64,000 nt of DNA from Sphingomonas sp. Leaf22. GTDB lineage: Bacteria > Pseudomonadota > Alphaproteobacteria > Sphingomonadales > Sphingomonadaceae. The number at the start of each line of letters is the position of its first letter. Position 1 is the first letter of the stretch. Under the pieces are notes generated by a model. That model was not told the DNA's origin and ran no database searches. It worked only from the letters and a program-made list of their open reading frames with translations. Below, one piece after another: positions 9,058 through 18,257 of this stretch. The position numbers were made by a program, and so were the translations under genes. The stretch covers positions 62,001-126,000 of the forward strand of contig NZ_LMKP01000045.1 in assembly GCF_001421715.1 (NCBI RefSeq), written 5' to 3'.

Positions 9058-9252
9058 GCCGGACGGCGGCGGGTGCCACCCGTCGCCGATCGGTCGATAG
9101 CGGAACCGAACCGACCGCGCTCCGTTCGTTACCCTAGCGATATCAATCGTCTGGAGGGCATTCCCTCCATCGCATCGGATCACCGGCGGGGACAGCGACA
9201 TGGTAGCACAGGACGAGACGGGACCGGCGACACAGCGCGGCGGAGGGGGCCG

Positions 9253-10269
9253 TTGACCGTCGTGTCCGTCGCGATCTGCATCCCGGCGCGTGACGAGGCG
9301 GAGCGGTTGCCGCGCCTGTTCGCGGCACTCGACCGGTTGATCGTCCCGCCCGAAACCGCGCTGACGCTATGCCTCTTGCTCGACGGCTGCACCGACGCCA
9401 GCGAGGGTCCGATCGCCGCCTATCGTGCGACCGGTCGCCATCCGCTGATCGTCGGGATCGTCGATCGCGCCGCTGCCAATGCCGGCCGCGCACGCGACCG
9501 GGCGATGCGACTGGGGCTGGCGAGCGTGGGGCAGGGGGATGCGATCCTGCTGACCACCGATGCTGACAGCCTGCCCGCCCCCGATTGGGTAACGGCAATG
9601 ACGGCGGCGCTGGAGCAGGCAGACCTCGTCGTCGGCGATGTGGTCCGCAGCGGCCGGGGCGGCAATCCGGATCAGGACCGGATCGAACGTCATTATGCCA
9701 ACCTCTACGCGCTGCGCCGCCGGATCGATCCGGTCGCGTGGGAGGCACCCGCCGTCCATCATCATGCCAGCGGGGCCAATATGGGCCTGCGCGCCACCAC
9801 CTATGTCGCGCTCGGCGGGTTCGTGGCCCTGGCGCGGGGGGAAGATGCGCGACTGGTCGACGACGCGGCGCGCGCCGGGCTGCGCGTGCGGCGCGATGCG
9901 GCGAGTATCGTCCATACCTCCGACCGGCGGGTCGGGCGGGTGCGCGGCGGACTGGCGACGACATTGTGCGATCTCGATCGCGATGGTCTGGGGTCGGTCA
10001 GCGTCGCGCATCCCGCCGACCAGCTATGGCAATATCGCCTGCACGCCGCCGCCCGCCGGGCCTTTGCGGGAGGCGATTTCGTCGCGTTGAGCGCGCAGGT
10101 CGGGCTGGATCGCGACCATCTGCTCGGCGTCGCCCGCGACTGCCCGAATGCGGAGGCGTTCGCGATGCGCGTCGTGCCGGTGCCGCCGGGCGGCATGCGC
10201 CACATTCCGTTCGTCGCCGCCGAAGCCGCGCTCGCGGCGCTGACCGCTACCCCGGCGGCAGCGGCGTGA
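9253..10269 (+). CDS. Family 2 glycosyltransferase, first gene of a four-gene operon
   Basis: A 338-residue GT-A glycosyltransferase. It begins with the nucleotide-sugar-binding strand VSVAICIPARDEAERLPRLF, followed by LLLDGCTDASE and the metal-binding-type motif TTDADSLPAPDW near residue 105. A His-rich APAVHHHASGANMG segment and the GGF-x-x-x-x-x-GEDARL acceptor-loop motif come later. The start is TTG 9253, preceded by a full GGAGGGGG at 9242-9249; ATG codons further upstream have no ribosome-binding site. Its stop overlaps the GTG of the next gene (GTGA), so translation is coupled. With a PIG-L deacetylase and a methyltransferase in the same operon, it may help build a small modified glycoconjugate. 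The donor and acceptor are unknown. Confidence 0.83.
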   Translation: MTVVSVAICIPARDEAERLPRLFAALDRLIVPPETALTLCLLLDGCTDASEGPIAAYRATGRHPLIVGIVDRAAANAGRARDRAMRLGLASVGQGDAILLTTDADSLPAPDWVTAMTAALEQADLVVGDVVRSGRGGNPDQDRIERHYANLYALRRRIDPVAWEAPAVHHHASGANMGLRATTYVALGGFVALARGEDARLVDDAARAGLRVRRDAASIVHTSDRRVGRVRGGLATTLCDLDRDGLGSVSVAHPADQLWQYRLHAAARRAFAGGDFVALSAQVGLDRDHLLGVARDCPNAEAFAMRVVPVPPGGMRHIPFVAAEAALAALTATPAAAA

Positions 10270-11240
10270 GCGACCTGCGCGACCGGATCGCCGGACTGAC
10301 CACCGAACTGGGCGACCCGGCCGATCCCGCCGATGCGCCGGCGCTGCTCACCCTGTTGCGGCTCCTCTACCGCGTCGGGCGCGCGGACCTGCCGCTCGGG
10401 CGATTGTTCGAGGGCCATGTCGATGCCGCGCAGATCGTGTCGCGCTATGGCAGTGCGGCGCAGCGTACCCGGCTGGCCGCGATCCTGCGCGACGGCGGGG
10501 CGCTGGGTGTCTGGAATGCCGATCTGCCGGGCGACGGGCTGCGGCTCGACGGCGACCGGATCGATGGCGGCAAGAGTTTCGCGTCGGGCGCGGGGGTTCT
10601 CAGCCATGCGCTGGTCAGCGTCGATGCGCCGGGCGGGCGGCAATTGCTGCTCCTCGACCTCGCCCGCGTTCCGCCCGCCATCGACCGCAGCTTCTGGCGC
10701 GTGGTCGGCATGCAGCGTTCGGAGACGCATATCGTGCGCTGGGCCGGATTGCCGATCGCGCCCGACGACCGCATCGGCGCGCCCGGCGATTATGTCCGCG
10801 AACCATGGTTCAGCGGCGGTGCGCTGCGCTTTGTGGCAGTGCAGGCGGGCGGTGTCGCCGGCATTGTCGATGGCGTCCGCGATCATCTGGTGACGACCGG
10901 CCGCGCCGCCGATCCGCATCAGGCGGGCCGGCTCGCCCGGCTGTACGCGCTGGGCGAGGCGGCGGCCGGGGCGGTGCGAACGGCGGCGGCGGCGTGGTTC
11001 GCCGACGATGCCGCGCGCCTGCCCGCCGTGTCCGCCGCGCGCGCCGCCGTCTATGCGGCCGGGGGGGAAGCGATCGCGGTCGCGCAGGAGGCGGTCGGCG
11101 TCGCCGCGCTGTTCCACGACCATCCGCTGTCCGCGCGGATCACCGACCTTGCCATGTATCTGCGGCAGCCGGGCCCCGATGCGCAGCGGATGCTGGTCGG
11201 TGCGGCGGTGGCCGCCGGTACGCTGACGGTGGCGCTGTGA
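10266..11240 (+). CDS. Acyl-CoA dehydrogenase-like protein, reduced form
   Basis: A 324-residue protein with the general layout of acyl-CoA dehydrogenases but shorter than the usual 380 or so. LGVWNADLPGDGLRLDGDRIDGGKSFASGAG matches the middle beta-domain of the family, where VTEPGAGSD-type segments normally sit and flavin is bound. The all-helical C-terminal domain (about 190-320) contains RLARLYALGEAAAGAVRTAA and a late EAVGVAALFHDHP. I do not see the catalytic Glu in its standard setting, so dehydrogenase activity is uncertain. The start is GTG 10266, overlapping the glycosyltransferase stop by 4 bases, and its stop overlaps the GTG of the PIG-L gene by 3. The conserved arrangement implies a joint pathway. 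Confidence 0.72.
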   Translation: MSDLRDRIAGLTTELGDPADPADAPALLTLLRLLYRVGRADLPLGRLFEGHVDAAQIVSRYGSAAQRTRLAAILRDGGALGVWNADLPGDGLRLDGDRIDGGKSFASGAGVLSHALVSVDAPGGRQLLLLDLARVPPAIDRSFWRVVGMQRSETHIVRWAGLPIAPDDRIGAPGDYVREPWFSGGALRFVAVQAGGVAGIVDGVRDHLVTTGRAADPHQAGRLARLYALGEAAAGAVRTAAAAWFADDAARLPAVSAARAAVYAAGGEAIAVAQEAVGVAALFHDHPLSARITDLAMYLRQPGPDAQRMLVGAAVAAGTLTVAL

Positions 11241-11875
11241 TCCGGCCGGGCGGGCTGCTGATGGTTGCGCCGCATCCCGATGACGAGACGATCGGCGGCC
11301 ATGCCATGATCGCGCGGATGCGCCGGCGCGGCGTGCCGGTCCGCGTGCTGATCGTCAGCGACGGTGCCGGATCGCATCGCGGCAGCACGGCATGGCCACG
11401 CCAGCGACTGGTGCGTGAACGACGACGCGAGACGCGGATGGCGCTGCACCGTATCGGCGTGACTGCCCGCGTCATCACGTTCCTCGACCTGCCCGATGGC
11501 GATGTCGCCGCGCATGGTGGCGCGATCTCCCGGGGCGTGGCGCGGGCCCTCGCCACTCTGCCGCGACCGGTGCTGGCGCTGGCCCCGTCGCCGCGCGACC
11601 ACCATCCCGACCACCGCGCCGTCGCCGCCGCTGCGCGACCGGCGCACGGCGTCCGCTGGCTCGCCTATCCGGTATGGCCGACCGGGCAGCGCCTGCCCGC
11701 CGCCCGCGCGATGCCGCTGACCGCGCAGGAGCGCCTCGCCAAGCGGCACGCCATCCGCCGCTATCGTACCCAGACGGGGCGGATCACCGACGATCCGACC
11801 GGCTTCGCCCTTTCCGCCGCACAGATCGCCGCGTTCAGCCGTCCGGGCGAAGTCTTTGCGGCGATACGGCGATGA
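11237..11875 (+). CDS. PIG-L family (LmbE-like) zinc deacetylase
   Basis: A 212-residue protein. The zinc/catalytic motif APHPDDETIGG lies at residues 11-21 (His13, Asp15, Asp16), VLIVSDGAGSHRGS follows, and the second metal-binding motif DHHPDHRAVAAAA is near residues 118-130. This is the pattern of N-acetylglucosamine-phosphatidylinositol, mycothiol and bacillithiol-type deacetylases. GTG 11237 overlaps the stop of the preceding gene (GTGA); the end overlaps the methyltransferase ATG by 4 bases. A glycosyltransferase and a deacetylase in one operon suggests that a sugar N-acetyl (or similar amide) is attached and then deacetylated. The substrate is unknown. Confidence 0.87.
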   Translation: MIRPGGLLMVAPHPDDETIGGHAMIARMRRRGVPVRVLIVSDGAGSHRGSTAWPRQRLVRERRRETRMALHRIGVTARVITFLDLPDGDVAAHGGAISRGVARALATLPRPVLALAPSPRDHHPDHRAVAAAARPAHGVRWLAYPVWPTGQRLPAARAMPLTAQERLAKRHAIRRYRTQTGRITDDPTGFALSAAQIAAFSRPGEVFAAIRR

Positions 11876-12447
11876 GGGCGATCACCCTTGACGGGTTCGA
11901 GCGGACCTTCGCCGCCGATCCCGACCCATGGCAGACCTTTCGCAACCGCGACGAGGCGGTGAAGCGACAGGCGATCCTGCACGCGATCGGGCCGGGGCCG
12001 TTGGGGCGCATCCTCGAACTGGCGGCGGGTAACGGGTCGAACAGCGTCGCCGTCGCGCCGCGTGCGCTGCGTCTCGATGCGACGGAGGCGACGGCGGCGG
12101 GGACGACGCTGGTGGCGAAGGCGCTGGCCGGGACGGCGCGCGCCCGTGCGATCCGGCTCGCGGTGCCGGCGCGACTGCCGCGCGCGACCTATGACGGCGT
12201 GGTCGTCGCCGAGCTGCTCTATTATCTTTCCCCCCGCGCGATGCGGCGTACCGCGTGCGATGTCGCCGGCGTGCTGCGGCCGGGCGGGACGCTGGTCCTC
12301 GCGCATCACCGGATCGACTTTCACGACTTTGCGCAGCATGCCGCCCCGCTACACCGGCAGTTCCTGCACGCGACCGGTTGCGACTGGCGGGTACGCCCGG
12401 TGCACCGCAACCGCCGCTGGGCGGTGCTCGCCTGTATCCGGGCCTGA
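11872..12447 (+). CDS. Class I SAM-dependent methyltransferase (NodS-like)
   Basis: A 191-residue protein with a Rossmann methyltransferase core. Motif I is ILELAAGNGSNS near residues 44-55. The acidic strand-2 position is LRLDATEA, motif IV-like is DGVVVAELLYYL near 108-119, and LRPGGTLVLAHHRID is the post-motif. The arrangement resembles NodS-type N-methyltransferases, which methylate a deacetylated amino sugar. That fits the PIG-L deacetylase immediately upstream, whose stop overlaps this ATG (ATGA). It is the last gene of the four-gene operon that starts at 9253. The specific substrate is an inference from context only. Confidence 0.82.
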   Translation: MRAITLDGFERTFAADPDPWQTFRNRDEAVKRQAILHAIGPGPLGRILELAAGNGSNSVAVAPRALRLDATEATAAGTTLVAKALAGTARARAIRLAVPARLPRATYDGVVVAELLYYLSPRAMRRTACDVAGVLRPGGTLVLAHHRIDFHDFAQHAAPLHRQFLHATGCDWRVRPVHRNRRWAVLACIRA

Positions 12448-12557
12448 CCGCACCCGTCGTGGACGCTTTGCCGATGCGCGCGGCGTTTACCGAAGTGCAA
12501 CCGGGTCCGACGTACCCAGGGGGGAATCGTGCCGTTATCGCCGCAGCAGGACTTTGA

Positions 12558-13640
12558 ATGATGCGTTCCATTTCTCCTGCGGACTCCGGCTTCGGTCGCC
12601 GGCAACGCCTAAGCCGGGTCGCGCCGCTGCTGCTGCTGGCGCTCGTTCCGGGCTGTGGCGGGGGTAGCACGTCCGGCAGTGGAACGATCGTCGCGCCCGC
12701 CGTCACCCCCGCTCCGACACCTACGCCGACCCCGACGCCATCCCCTGTCGCGACCGTGCGCGAACCGGCCACCGGCGCGGATTTCGCGACCTCGGTCGAA
12801 CAACTCTATACCGCCACCCCCAACATCGCCGCCTGCCAGACGGGGCAGTTGAAACCGGCGGTGGGGGTGCGGGTGCTGGCGGTGGTGAATGATATTCGGG
12901 CTCGTCACGGCCTGCCTTCCGTCACCTATTCGACTGCCGAGGAAGCGGCGTCGATGCAGTCGGCGTTGATGATGGCTGCCAATGGCCAGCTCAGCCATAC
13001 GCCGCCGGTCGACTGGAAATGCTATACCGGCGCGGGCGCGACCGCCGCGGGACAGAGCAACATCTATCTCGGCTATGGCTCCGGCCTGCGCTATTCGCAG
13101 GATGCCGACATCATGATCGGGTTCCTGACCGACGTCGACAACCTGATCGCCAACAATATCGGGCATCGCCGCTGGCTGCTCTATCCGTTCCTGTCGAGCA
13201 TCGCCTATGGTCGCGTCGCCGGGAACGAAGCCATTCGCGGGCGCGCCGACGGGGCGTCGATCAAGGTCATCAACACGACCCAGAACACCGCCGGTTCCTT
13301 GCCCGATTTCGTGGCCTATCCGTATCAGGATTACCCCACCCGTTATTTCGCCAACGGCGCGCTGCTGTCGTTCACCGTCATCGCCGACAAGAGCCGCAAT
13401 TTCGGCGCGAACGCGCAGGTTCGTTTCGCCAACGCGGCGATCGTGATCAAGGCACGCGACGGCGCGGCGCTGACCGTGGGCAATATCGCCTATGACAATG
13501 ACGGATACGGGTTGTCGAACAACCTGCAATGGAGCGTGGCGGGTCTGGCGGCGAACACGACCTATGACGTGACGATCAGCAATGTCGTGGTGGCGGGCAC
13601 GCCGCGAACCTACAGCTATTATTTCCGCCTGACGCCCTGA
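12558..13640 (+). CDS. CAP (SCP/PR1)-domain lipoprotein with Thr-Pro linker
   Basis: A 360-residue lipoprotein. The signal has the lipobox LVPGC at residues 29-33, followed by GGGSTSG and a linker of repeated Thr-Pro units (about residues 51-62). The CAP/cysteine-rich secretory protein domain occupies about 95-230, with VNDIRARHGLPSVTYS, QLSHTPP, and NNIGHRRWLLYPF carrying family histidines. The last 100 residues look like a beta-sandwich. CAP domains in bacteria are extracellular and bind or process small ligands or peptidoglycan; which applies here is unknown. ATG 12558 and ATG 12561 are both possible. The stop is 60 bases before the next gene on the same strand. Confidence 0.82.
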   Translation: MMRSISPADSGFGRRQRLSRVAPLLLLALVPGCGGGSTSGSGTIVAPAVTPAPTPTPTPTPSPVATVREPATGADFATSVEQLYTATPNIAACQTGQLKPAVGVRVLAVVNDIRARHGLPSVTYSTAEEAASMQSALMMAANGQLSHTPPVDWKCYTGAGATAAGQSNIYLGYGSGLRYSQDADIMIGFLTDVDNLIANNIGHRRWLLYPFLSSIAYGRVAGNEAIRGRADGASIKVINTTQNTAGSLPDFVAYPYQDYPTRYFANGALLSFTVIADKSRNFGANAQVRFANAAIVIKARDGAALTVGNIAYDNDGYGLSNNLQWSVAGLAANTTYDVTISNVVVAGTPRTYSYYFRLTP

Positions 13641-13700
13641 CCCTTGCGGTGTCCGCGGGCGCGGGGGTGCGGCACGGCGGATACCGCTGGTGGAGCCGCC

Positions 13701-14819
13701 ATGTCCCGGACAACGCCCCCTTTGCTCAAGGACCTGCTCGGCCCCGGCGCGATCGCGACGATCGCCGATGCCGGCGTCGCAGCGTCACCGCGCTTCGATC
13801 GCGAGGCGTTCGTCGCCGCCGCCATGGCCGGGCTCGACGCGCTGTCGGTCATGGAGCGGGTGCGCCATATTGCCGATGCGCTGCATCCCGCCCTGCCGGC
13901 CGAATATGCGGCGGCGCTCGACATATTGCGCGCGATGGCACCGCGCCTGACCCATGGGTTTCAGGCGATGGCGATCACCGAATATGTGCCGCGATATGGT
14001 CTGGCCGATGCCGACCGGTCGCTGGCGGCGCTGGCCGACCTGACCCGCTTCGGCAGTGCCGAATTCGCGATCCGGCCGTTCCTGGCACAGGATGTCGACG
14101 GCACGCTGCGCACGATGCGTCGCTGGGCGGGGCACGACGACGCGCATGTCCGTCGTCTGGCCAGCGAGGGGAGCCGGCCGCGCCTGCCATGGGGCACGCG
14201 CATCGCCGCGTTCCGGCAGGACCCGACGCTGGCCGCGCCGATCCTCGATGCGCTGCGGGCCGATCCCAGCGCCTATGTCCGCAAATCGGTCGCGAACCAC
14301 CTGAACGACATCGGCAAGGATCGGCCCGACTGGCTGGTCGCGCTCGTGTCGCGCTGGCCGGGCGACGATCCGCATACGGCATGGATCATTCGCCACGCGC
14401 TGCGCACGCTGGTGAAACAAGGCGATCCGGCCGCGCTCGAACGGATCGGTGCCAGCCACGACGCCAAAGTCGCCGTCGATCGGTTCGCGATCGAACCCGC
14501 GACGATCCGCCTTGGCGAACCGATCACCATCGACGTGCGACTGCAATCGACCGCGTCGATCGATCAGCGCGTCGTGGTCGACTACCGGGTCCACTATGCC
14601 CGGCCACGCGGCAAGGTCGCGTCCAAGGTCTTCAAGCTGAAGACGTTCGATTTGTCGGCGAACGCGGTGGCGACGCTGACGACGCGACAGATGATCCGCG
14701 ATTTCAGCACGCGGCGGCATTATCCGGGACGCCATATGGTCGAGTTGCTCGTCAACGGTCGGACATGCGCCACCGCGTGGTTCGATCTGGTCGACCAGGG
14801 CGGAACGGTTGGTCGGTAG
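13701..14819 (+). CDS. DNA alkylation repair-like HEAT-repeat protein (AlkC/AlkD family)
   Basis: A 372-residue helical-repeat protein. Diagnostic features are HVRRLASEGSRPRLPWG near residues 150-166 and DPSAYVRKSVANHLNDIGK near residues 190-208, both typical of bacterial DNA alkylation repair proteins that remove N3/N7-alkylated bases through an ALK (HEAT-like) fold. The last 100 residues form an additional beta-rich domain seen in AlkC-type members. The start is ATG 13701 with GGAG upstream; an in-frame ATG at 13644 would add a low-complexity extension. It is not obviously in an operon with fbp, whose ATG is 150 bases further on. Glycosylase activity is inferred from family only. Confidence 0.83.
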   Translation: MSRTTPPLLKDLLGPGAIATIADAGVAASPRFDREAFVAAAMAGLDALSVMERVRHIADALHPALPAEYAAALDILRAMAPRLTHGFQAMAITEYVPRYGLADADRSLAALADLTRFGSAEFAIRPFLAQDVDGTLRTMRRWAGHDDAHVRRLASEGSRPRLPWGTRIAAFRQDPTLAAPILDALRADPSAYVRKSVANHLNDIGKDRPDWLVALVSRWPGDDPHTAWIIRHALRTLVKQGDPAALERIGASHDAKVAVDRFAIEPATIRLGEPITIDVRLQSTASIDQRVVVDYRVHYARPRGKVASKVFKLKTFDLSANAVATLTTRQMIRDFSTRRHYPGRHMVELLVNGRTCATAWFDLVDQGGTVGR

Positions 14820-14969
14820 CCAAACGCCATATTGCGGGCCGATGGTCCCTTTCGGACTGGGCGACGGTCCCGGCAAACAGGGCCGCCACCTTTCTTTCCG
14901 ACCTGTCGCGCTTGCGCAACGGATGCCTGCCATGGTTGGAATGCGGCAGGCACGACGAAAGGAAGCTGA

Positions 14970-16001
14970 ATGACGAACCCCGAACCGCCGGCGATGCAGC
15001 CGGCCATCACCTTGTCACGGTTTCTGATCGAACAGCAGCGCCGCGATGCGGAAAGCTGCCCGGCCGAGCTGCGCCTGCTGATCGAAACGGTCGCGCGCGC
15101 GTGCAAGACGATCGGCCATGCGATTTCCAAGGGTGCCCTGGGCGATGTGCTCGGCGCGCTGAGCAGCGAGAATGTGCAGGGCGAGGTCCAGAAGAAGCTG
15201 GACGTGATCGCCAACGAACTGCTGCTCGACGCCAATGAATGGGGCGGCCATCTGGCGGGCATGGCGTCCGAAGAGATGGAGACGATCCACCGCATCCCCA
15301 ACCGCTATCCCAAGGGCGAATATCTCCTGCTGTTCGATCCGATCGACGGGTCGAGCAACGTCGATGTCGACCTGTCGGTCGGAACGATCTTTTCGGTGCT
15401 GCGCGCGCCCGAGGATTGCGCCGGCCGCGACGTGACCGAGGCCGATTTCCTGCAGGCCGGGCGCGAGCAGGTGGCGGCGGGCTATGCGATCTATGGGCCG
15501 CAGACGTTGCTGGTGCTGACCGTCGGCGACGGCGTGTTCGAATTCACGCTGGACCGCGAAGTCGGTTCGTGGCGGCTGACCGACGGGCGGATGCGTATTC
15601 CGGCGGGCACCCGCGAATTCGCGATCAACATGGCGCGCCGCCGCCAATGGTCGCCGGACATCGCCCGCTATATCGAGGATCGCATTCAGGGGTCCGAGGG
15701 GCCGGGCGGCGTCGATTACAACATGCGCTGGACCGCATCGATGGTCGCGGACATCCACCGTATCCTCAAGCGTGGCGGCGTGTTCCTCTACCCTTCCGAC
15801 CATCGCGACCCGGGCAAGGCACGGCTGCGGTTGCTGTACGAGGCGAACCCGATGGCGATGCTAATCGAACAGGCCGGCGGGAAGGCGACCGATGGCTATC
15901 GGTCGATCCTCGATATCGAGCCGGAGGGGCTGCACCAGCGGGTCGGGGTCGTCATCGGCGATGCGTATGAAGTGGATGTCGCCAGCGGCACCGGCGGTTA
16001 G
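14970..16001 (+). CDS. fbp: Class 1 fructose-1,6-bisphosphatase
   Basis: A 343-residue cytoplasmic enzyme that hydrolyses fructose 1,6-bisphosphate to fructose 6-phosphate for gluconeogenesis. Length and sequence are typical of the class. The metal-binding signature LLFDPIDGSSNVDVDLSVGT lies near residues 122-141, with upstream MASEEME supplying the Glu ligands. Substrate-binding blocks include DYNMRWTASMVADIHRIL near 249-266 and LRLLYEANPMAMLIEQAGG near 286-304. ATG 14970 is preceded by GGAAG at a good distance. It is a single gene flanked by unrelated genes. Confidence in function is high. Confidence 0.95.
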   Translation: MTNPEPPAMQPAITLSRFLIEQQRRDAESCPAELRLLIETVARACKTIGHAISKGALGDVLGALSSENVQGEVQKKLDVIANELLLDANEWGGHLAGMASEEMETIHRIPNRYPKGEYLLLFDPIDGSSNVDVDLSVGTIFSVLRAPEDCAGRDVTEADFLQAGREQVAAGYAIYGPQTLLVLTVGDGVFEFTLDREVGSWRLTDGRMRIPAGTREFAINMARRRQWSPDIARYIEDRIQGSEGPGGVDYNMRWTASMVADIHRILKRGGVFLYPSDHRDPGKARLRLLYEANPMAMLIEQAGGKATDGYRSILDIEPEGLHQRVGVVIGDAYEVDVASGTGG

Positions 16002-16160
16002 ATACTCATACGGACGATTGTCGGAACGATTCCGGGAAGATAGGGGTCGGTCGATCGCAATATACCGCTTCCCTTCTCGTGCCTGTGCGTCGATACCGTT
16101 GGGCAAGGGGGGCGGACGCCGCGGGTAGCGGACCGACCCCCCGGCGAAATGGGGGCGGGG

Positions 16161-16436
16161 ATGTTGGCACCGATCGGGCTCGTGGCGATCGTGGCGTTGC
16201 TTGCCGCGATGCTGTCCGGGCGCATAGCGCCGCTGGTCGCGACGGTCACGGGCATGCCTATCGTTGCGGTCCCGTGCTTCAAGGTAAGGACCGGTGCCGC
16301 CCTGGGCCCGATCAGCGCAGCCTTGGGTTCGGCGCGGCGTTGCGCGCTCGGTAGCGGCGTCACCCGCTCGCTGACGCTCGACGCCGTTGGCACGGTGCCG
16401 GGCGGTTCGATGCCGGCGCTGGAAGCACCGGCGTGA
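16161..16436 (+). pseudogene. Possible remnant of a CitMHS-type transporter N-terminus
   Basis: A 91-codon open frame behind a strong GGGGCGGGG ribosome-binding site. Its first 36 residues, opening MLAPIGLVAIVALLAAML and continuing SGRIAPLVATV, resemble the first membrane helix of CitMHS/citrate-type transporters. From residue 38 on the sequence no longer looks like a membrane protein and the frame ends before the esterase gene. The simplest reading is a decayed gene start; a genuine small membrane protein is possible. No other convincing gene lies between 16002 and 16498. Confidence 0.3.
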
Positions 16437-16498
16437 TGCGCGCCCGCCACCCCGCCGCTCGTTTCGCGAACATCCCCTCGTCTACGGAGTCCTGCTCG

Positions 16499-18163
16499 AT
16501 GAACCGCATCGTCAACGCGCTGATCGTCGCCACTGCCCTGACCGCCATCCCCGCCGCCGCGCAGCCCGCCGGTCCGACCGTTCGCACCGTCGACGGTGCC
16601 GTGCGCGGTCAGGCCACCGATGGCGTCGAAAGCTGGAAGGGTATTCCCTTCGCCGCCCCGCCGGTCGGCCCGTTGCGCTGGCGCGCGCCGCAACCGGCGG
16701 CGAAATGGACCGGGCTGCGCGATGCGACCCGATATAGCTCGGACTGCATGCAGAAGCCGTTCCCGAGCGACGCGGCCCCGCTCGGCACCACCCCGGCCGA
16801 GGATTGCCTCTACGCCAATGTCTGGCGGCCGGCGGGGGCGAAGGGCAAGCTGCCGGTGCTGGTCTGGATCTATGGCGGGGGCTTCGTGAACGGCGGGGCG
16901 TCGCCACCCACCTATGCCGGTGCGAACATGGCGAAGAAGGGCATGGTGTTCGTCAGCTTCAACTATCGTGTCGGGCGCTTCGGCACCTTCGCATTGCCGC
17001 AACTGACCGCGCAGAATGCCGATGGCGGGCGGCTGGGCAATTACGGGATCATGGATCAGGTCGCGGCGCTGCAATGGGTGAAGCGCAACATCGCGGCATT
17101 CGGCGGCGACCCGGCGAACGTGACCATCTCGGGTGAAAGCGCCGGCGGCATCTCGGTCCATGCGCTCGTGACCTCACCCGAGGCGAAGGGACTGTTCAAC
17201 AACGCGGTGGTGATGTCGGGCGGCGATGCGAAGGCGTTCAGCCCCAACACGCTGGCGGATGTCGAGAAGATCGGCGGCAATTTTGCAAAGACCAAGGGGA
17301 TCGATCCCGCCGCGCCCGACGCACTGCAACGGTTGCGCGCGCTGTCGGCCGAGGACGTGCTCGACGGTCTTAACATGGCGCAGATGTCCGGCCGGGCCGG
17401 CGCTCCGCCGACCAATTCCGGGCCGTTCGTGGACGGCAAGGTCGTGGTCGACCTGCGCAAGGCCTATGAACAGGGCAATTTCGCGCGGGTGCCGATGATG
17501 ATCGGGGCGACCAGCGCCGATATCGGCGGCAAGAGCGGTTTCATGATCGCGGGCGGGCGCGAGGCATCGGCGATGATCGCCGACAAGGGCGTGCCCGTCT
17601 GGGAGTATCGTTTTTCCTATGTCGCGGATTCGGTCGGGCAGGGCGGGGCGCAGCACGCGACCGATATCCCCTATTTCTTCGACAACACCCGGATCAAATA
17701 TGGTGCGCAGACGACCGCGAAGGACGAAGGGGTGGGTCGGGCGATGAGCGGCTACCTCGGCAATTTCGTCAAGCGGGGCGACCCGAACGGCGGCGGGCTG
17801 CCGGGGTGGCCGCGCTATACCCGTGCCAGCGACACGCTCGCCGACTTCGCCGCCGACGGCAAGGTCGTGGTCGCGCGCGACCCGTGGGGTGCGGACATCG
17901 ACCGCCTGTCACAGGCACTGGCGGCCGCCAAGGCATCGGGGCGCTATACCACGCTGACGACGCCGATCGGCGAGTTGCTCGACAATCCCGCGACCCGCGC
18001 GGTGCTGGAACGGCATGTGCCGGCGTTCCTGAAGAACCCGCAGCTCGACATGGCGCGGGGCACGACGCTGTACGGGCTGCAGACCTATCTGCCCGACCAG
18101 TTCACCGACCCGTTGCTGGCGACGATCGACCGCGATCTCGCGACCGTGCCGGTCAAGAAGTAG
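16499..18163 (+). CDS. Exported type-B carboxylesterase
   Basis: A 554-residue alpha/beta hydrolase. The signal peptide MNRIVNALIVATALTAIPAAAQ is followed by the family opening TVDGAVRGQATDGVESWKGI. The oxyanion-hole loop is VWIYGGGFVNGG near residues 120-131, the nucleophile elbow is ISGESAGGISV near residue 205, and the late histidine probably lies in QHATDIPYFF near residues 384-393. EDCLYANVWRP is the second signature of the type-B carboxylesterase/lipase family. The start ATG 16499 has GGAG nine bases upstream. It should act in the periplasm or outside the cell on an ester. Neighbouring genes give no hint of the substrate. Confidence 0.88.
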   Translation: MNRIVNALIVATALTAIPAAAQPAGPTVRTVDGAVRGQATDGVESWKGIPFAAPPVGPLRWRAPQPAAKWTGLRDATRYSSDCMQKPFPSDAAPLGTTPAEDCLYANVWRPAGAKGKLPVLVWIYGGGFVNGGASPPTYAGANMAKKGMVFVSFNYRVGRFGTFALPQLTAQNADGGRLGNYGIMDQVAALQWVKRNIAAFGGDPANVTISGESAGGISVHALVTSPEAKGLFNNAVVMSGGDAKAFSPNTLADVEKIGGNFAKTKGIDPAAPDALQRLRALSAEDVLDGLNMAQMSGRAGAPPTNSGPFVDGKVVVDLRKAYEQGNFARVPMMIGATSADIGGKSGFMIAGGREASAMIADKGVPVWEYRFSYVADSVGQGGAQHATDIPYFFDNTRIKYGAQTTAKDEGVGRAMSGYLGNFVKRGDPNGGGLPGWPRYTRASDTLADFAADGKVVVARDPWGADIDRLSQALAAAKASGRYTTLTTPIGELLDNPATRAVLERHVPAFLKNPQLDMARGTTLYGLQTYLPDQFTDPLLATIDRDLATVPVKK

Positions 18164-18257
18164 GGGGACGAACGGCGCGAGGGTGTGGTCGCCGGCGTAG
18201 GGGTGCCGGCGGCCAGCGCGAAAGACTGCCGCCGCCTTGCCGGTGATCCTGACCCGC

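Noticed and set aside
12708..12750. Thr-Pro codon repeats as a microsatellite
   Set aside because: The repeated triplets encode the flexible linker after the lipobox. A similar linker occurs in the GH5 protein, so protein-level constraint explains them.
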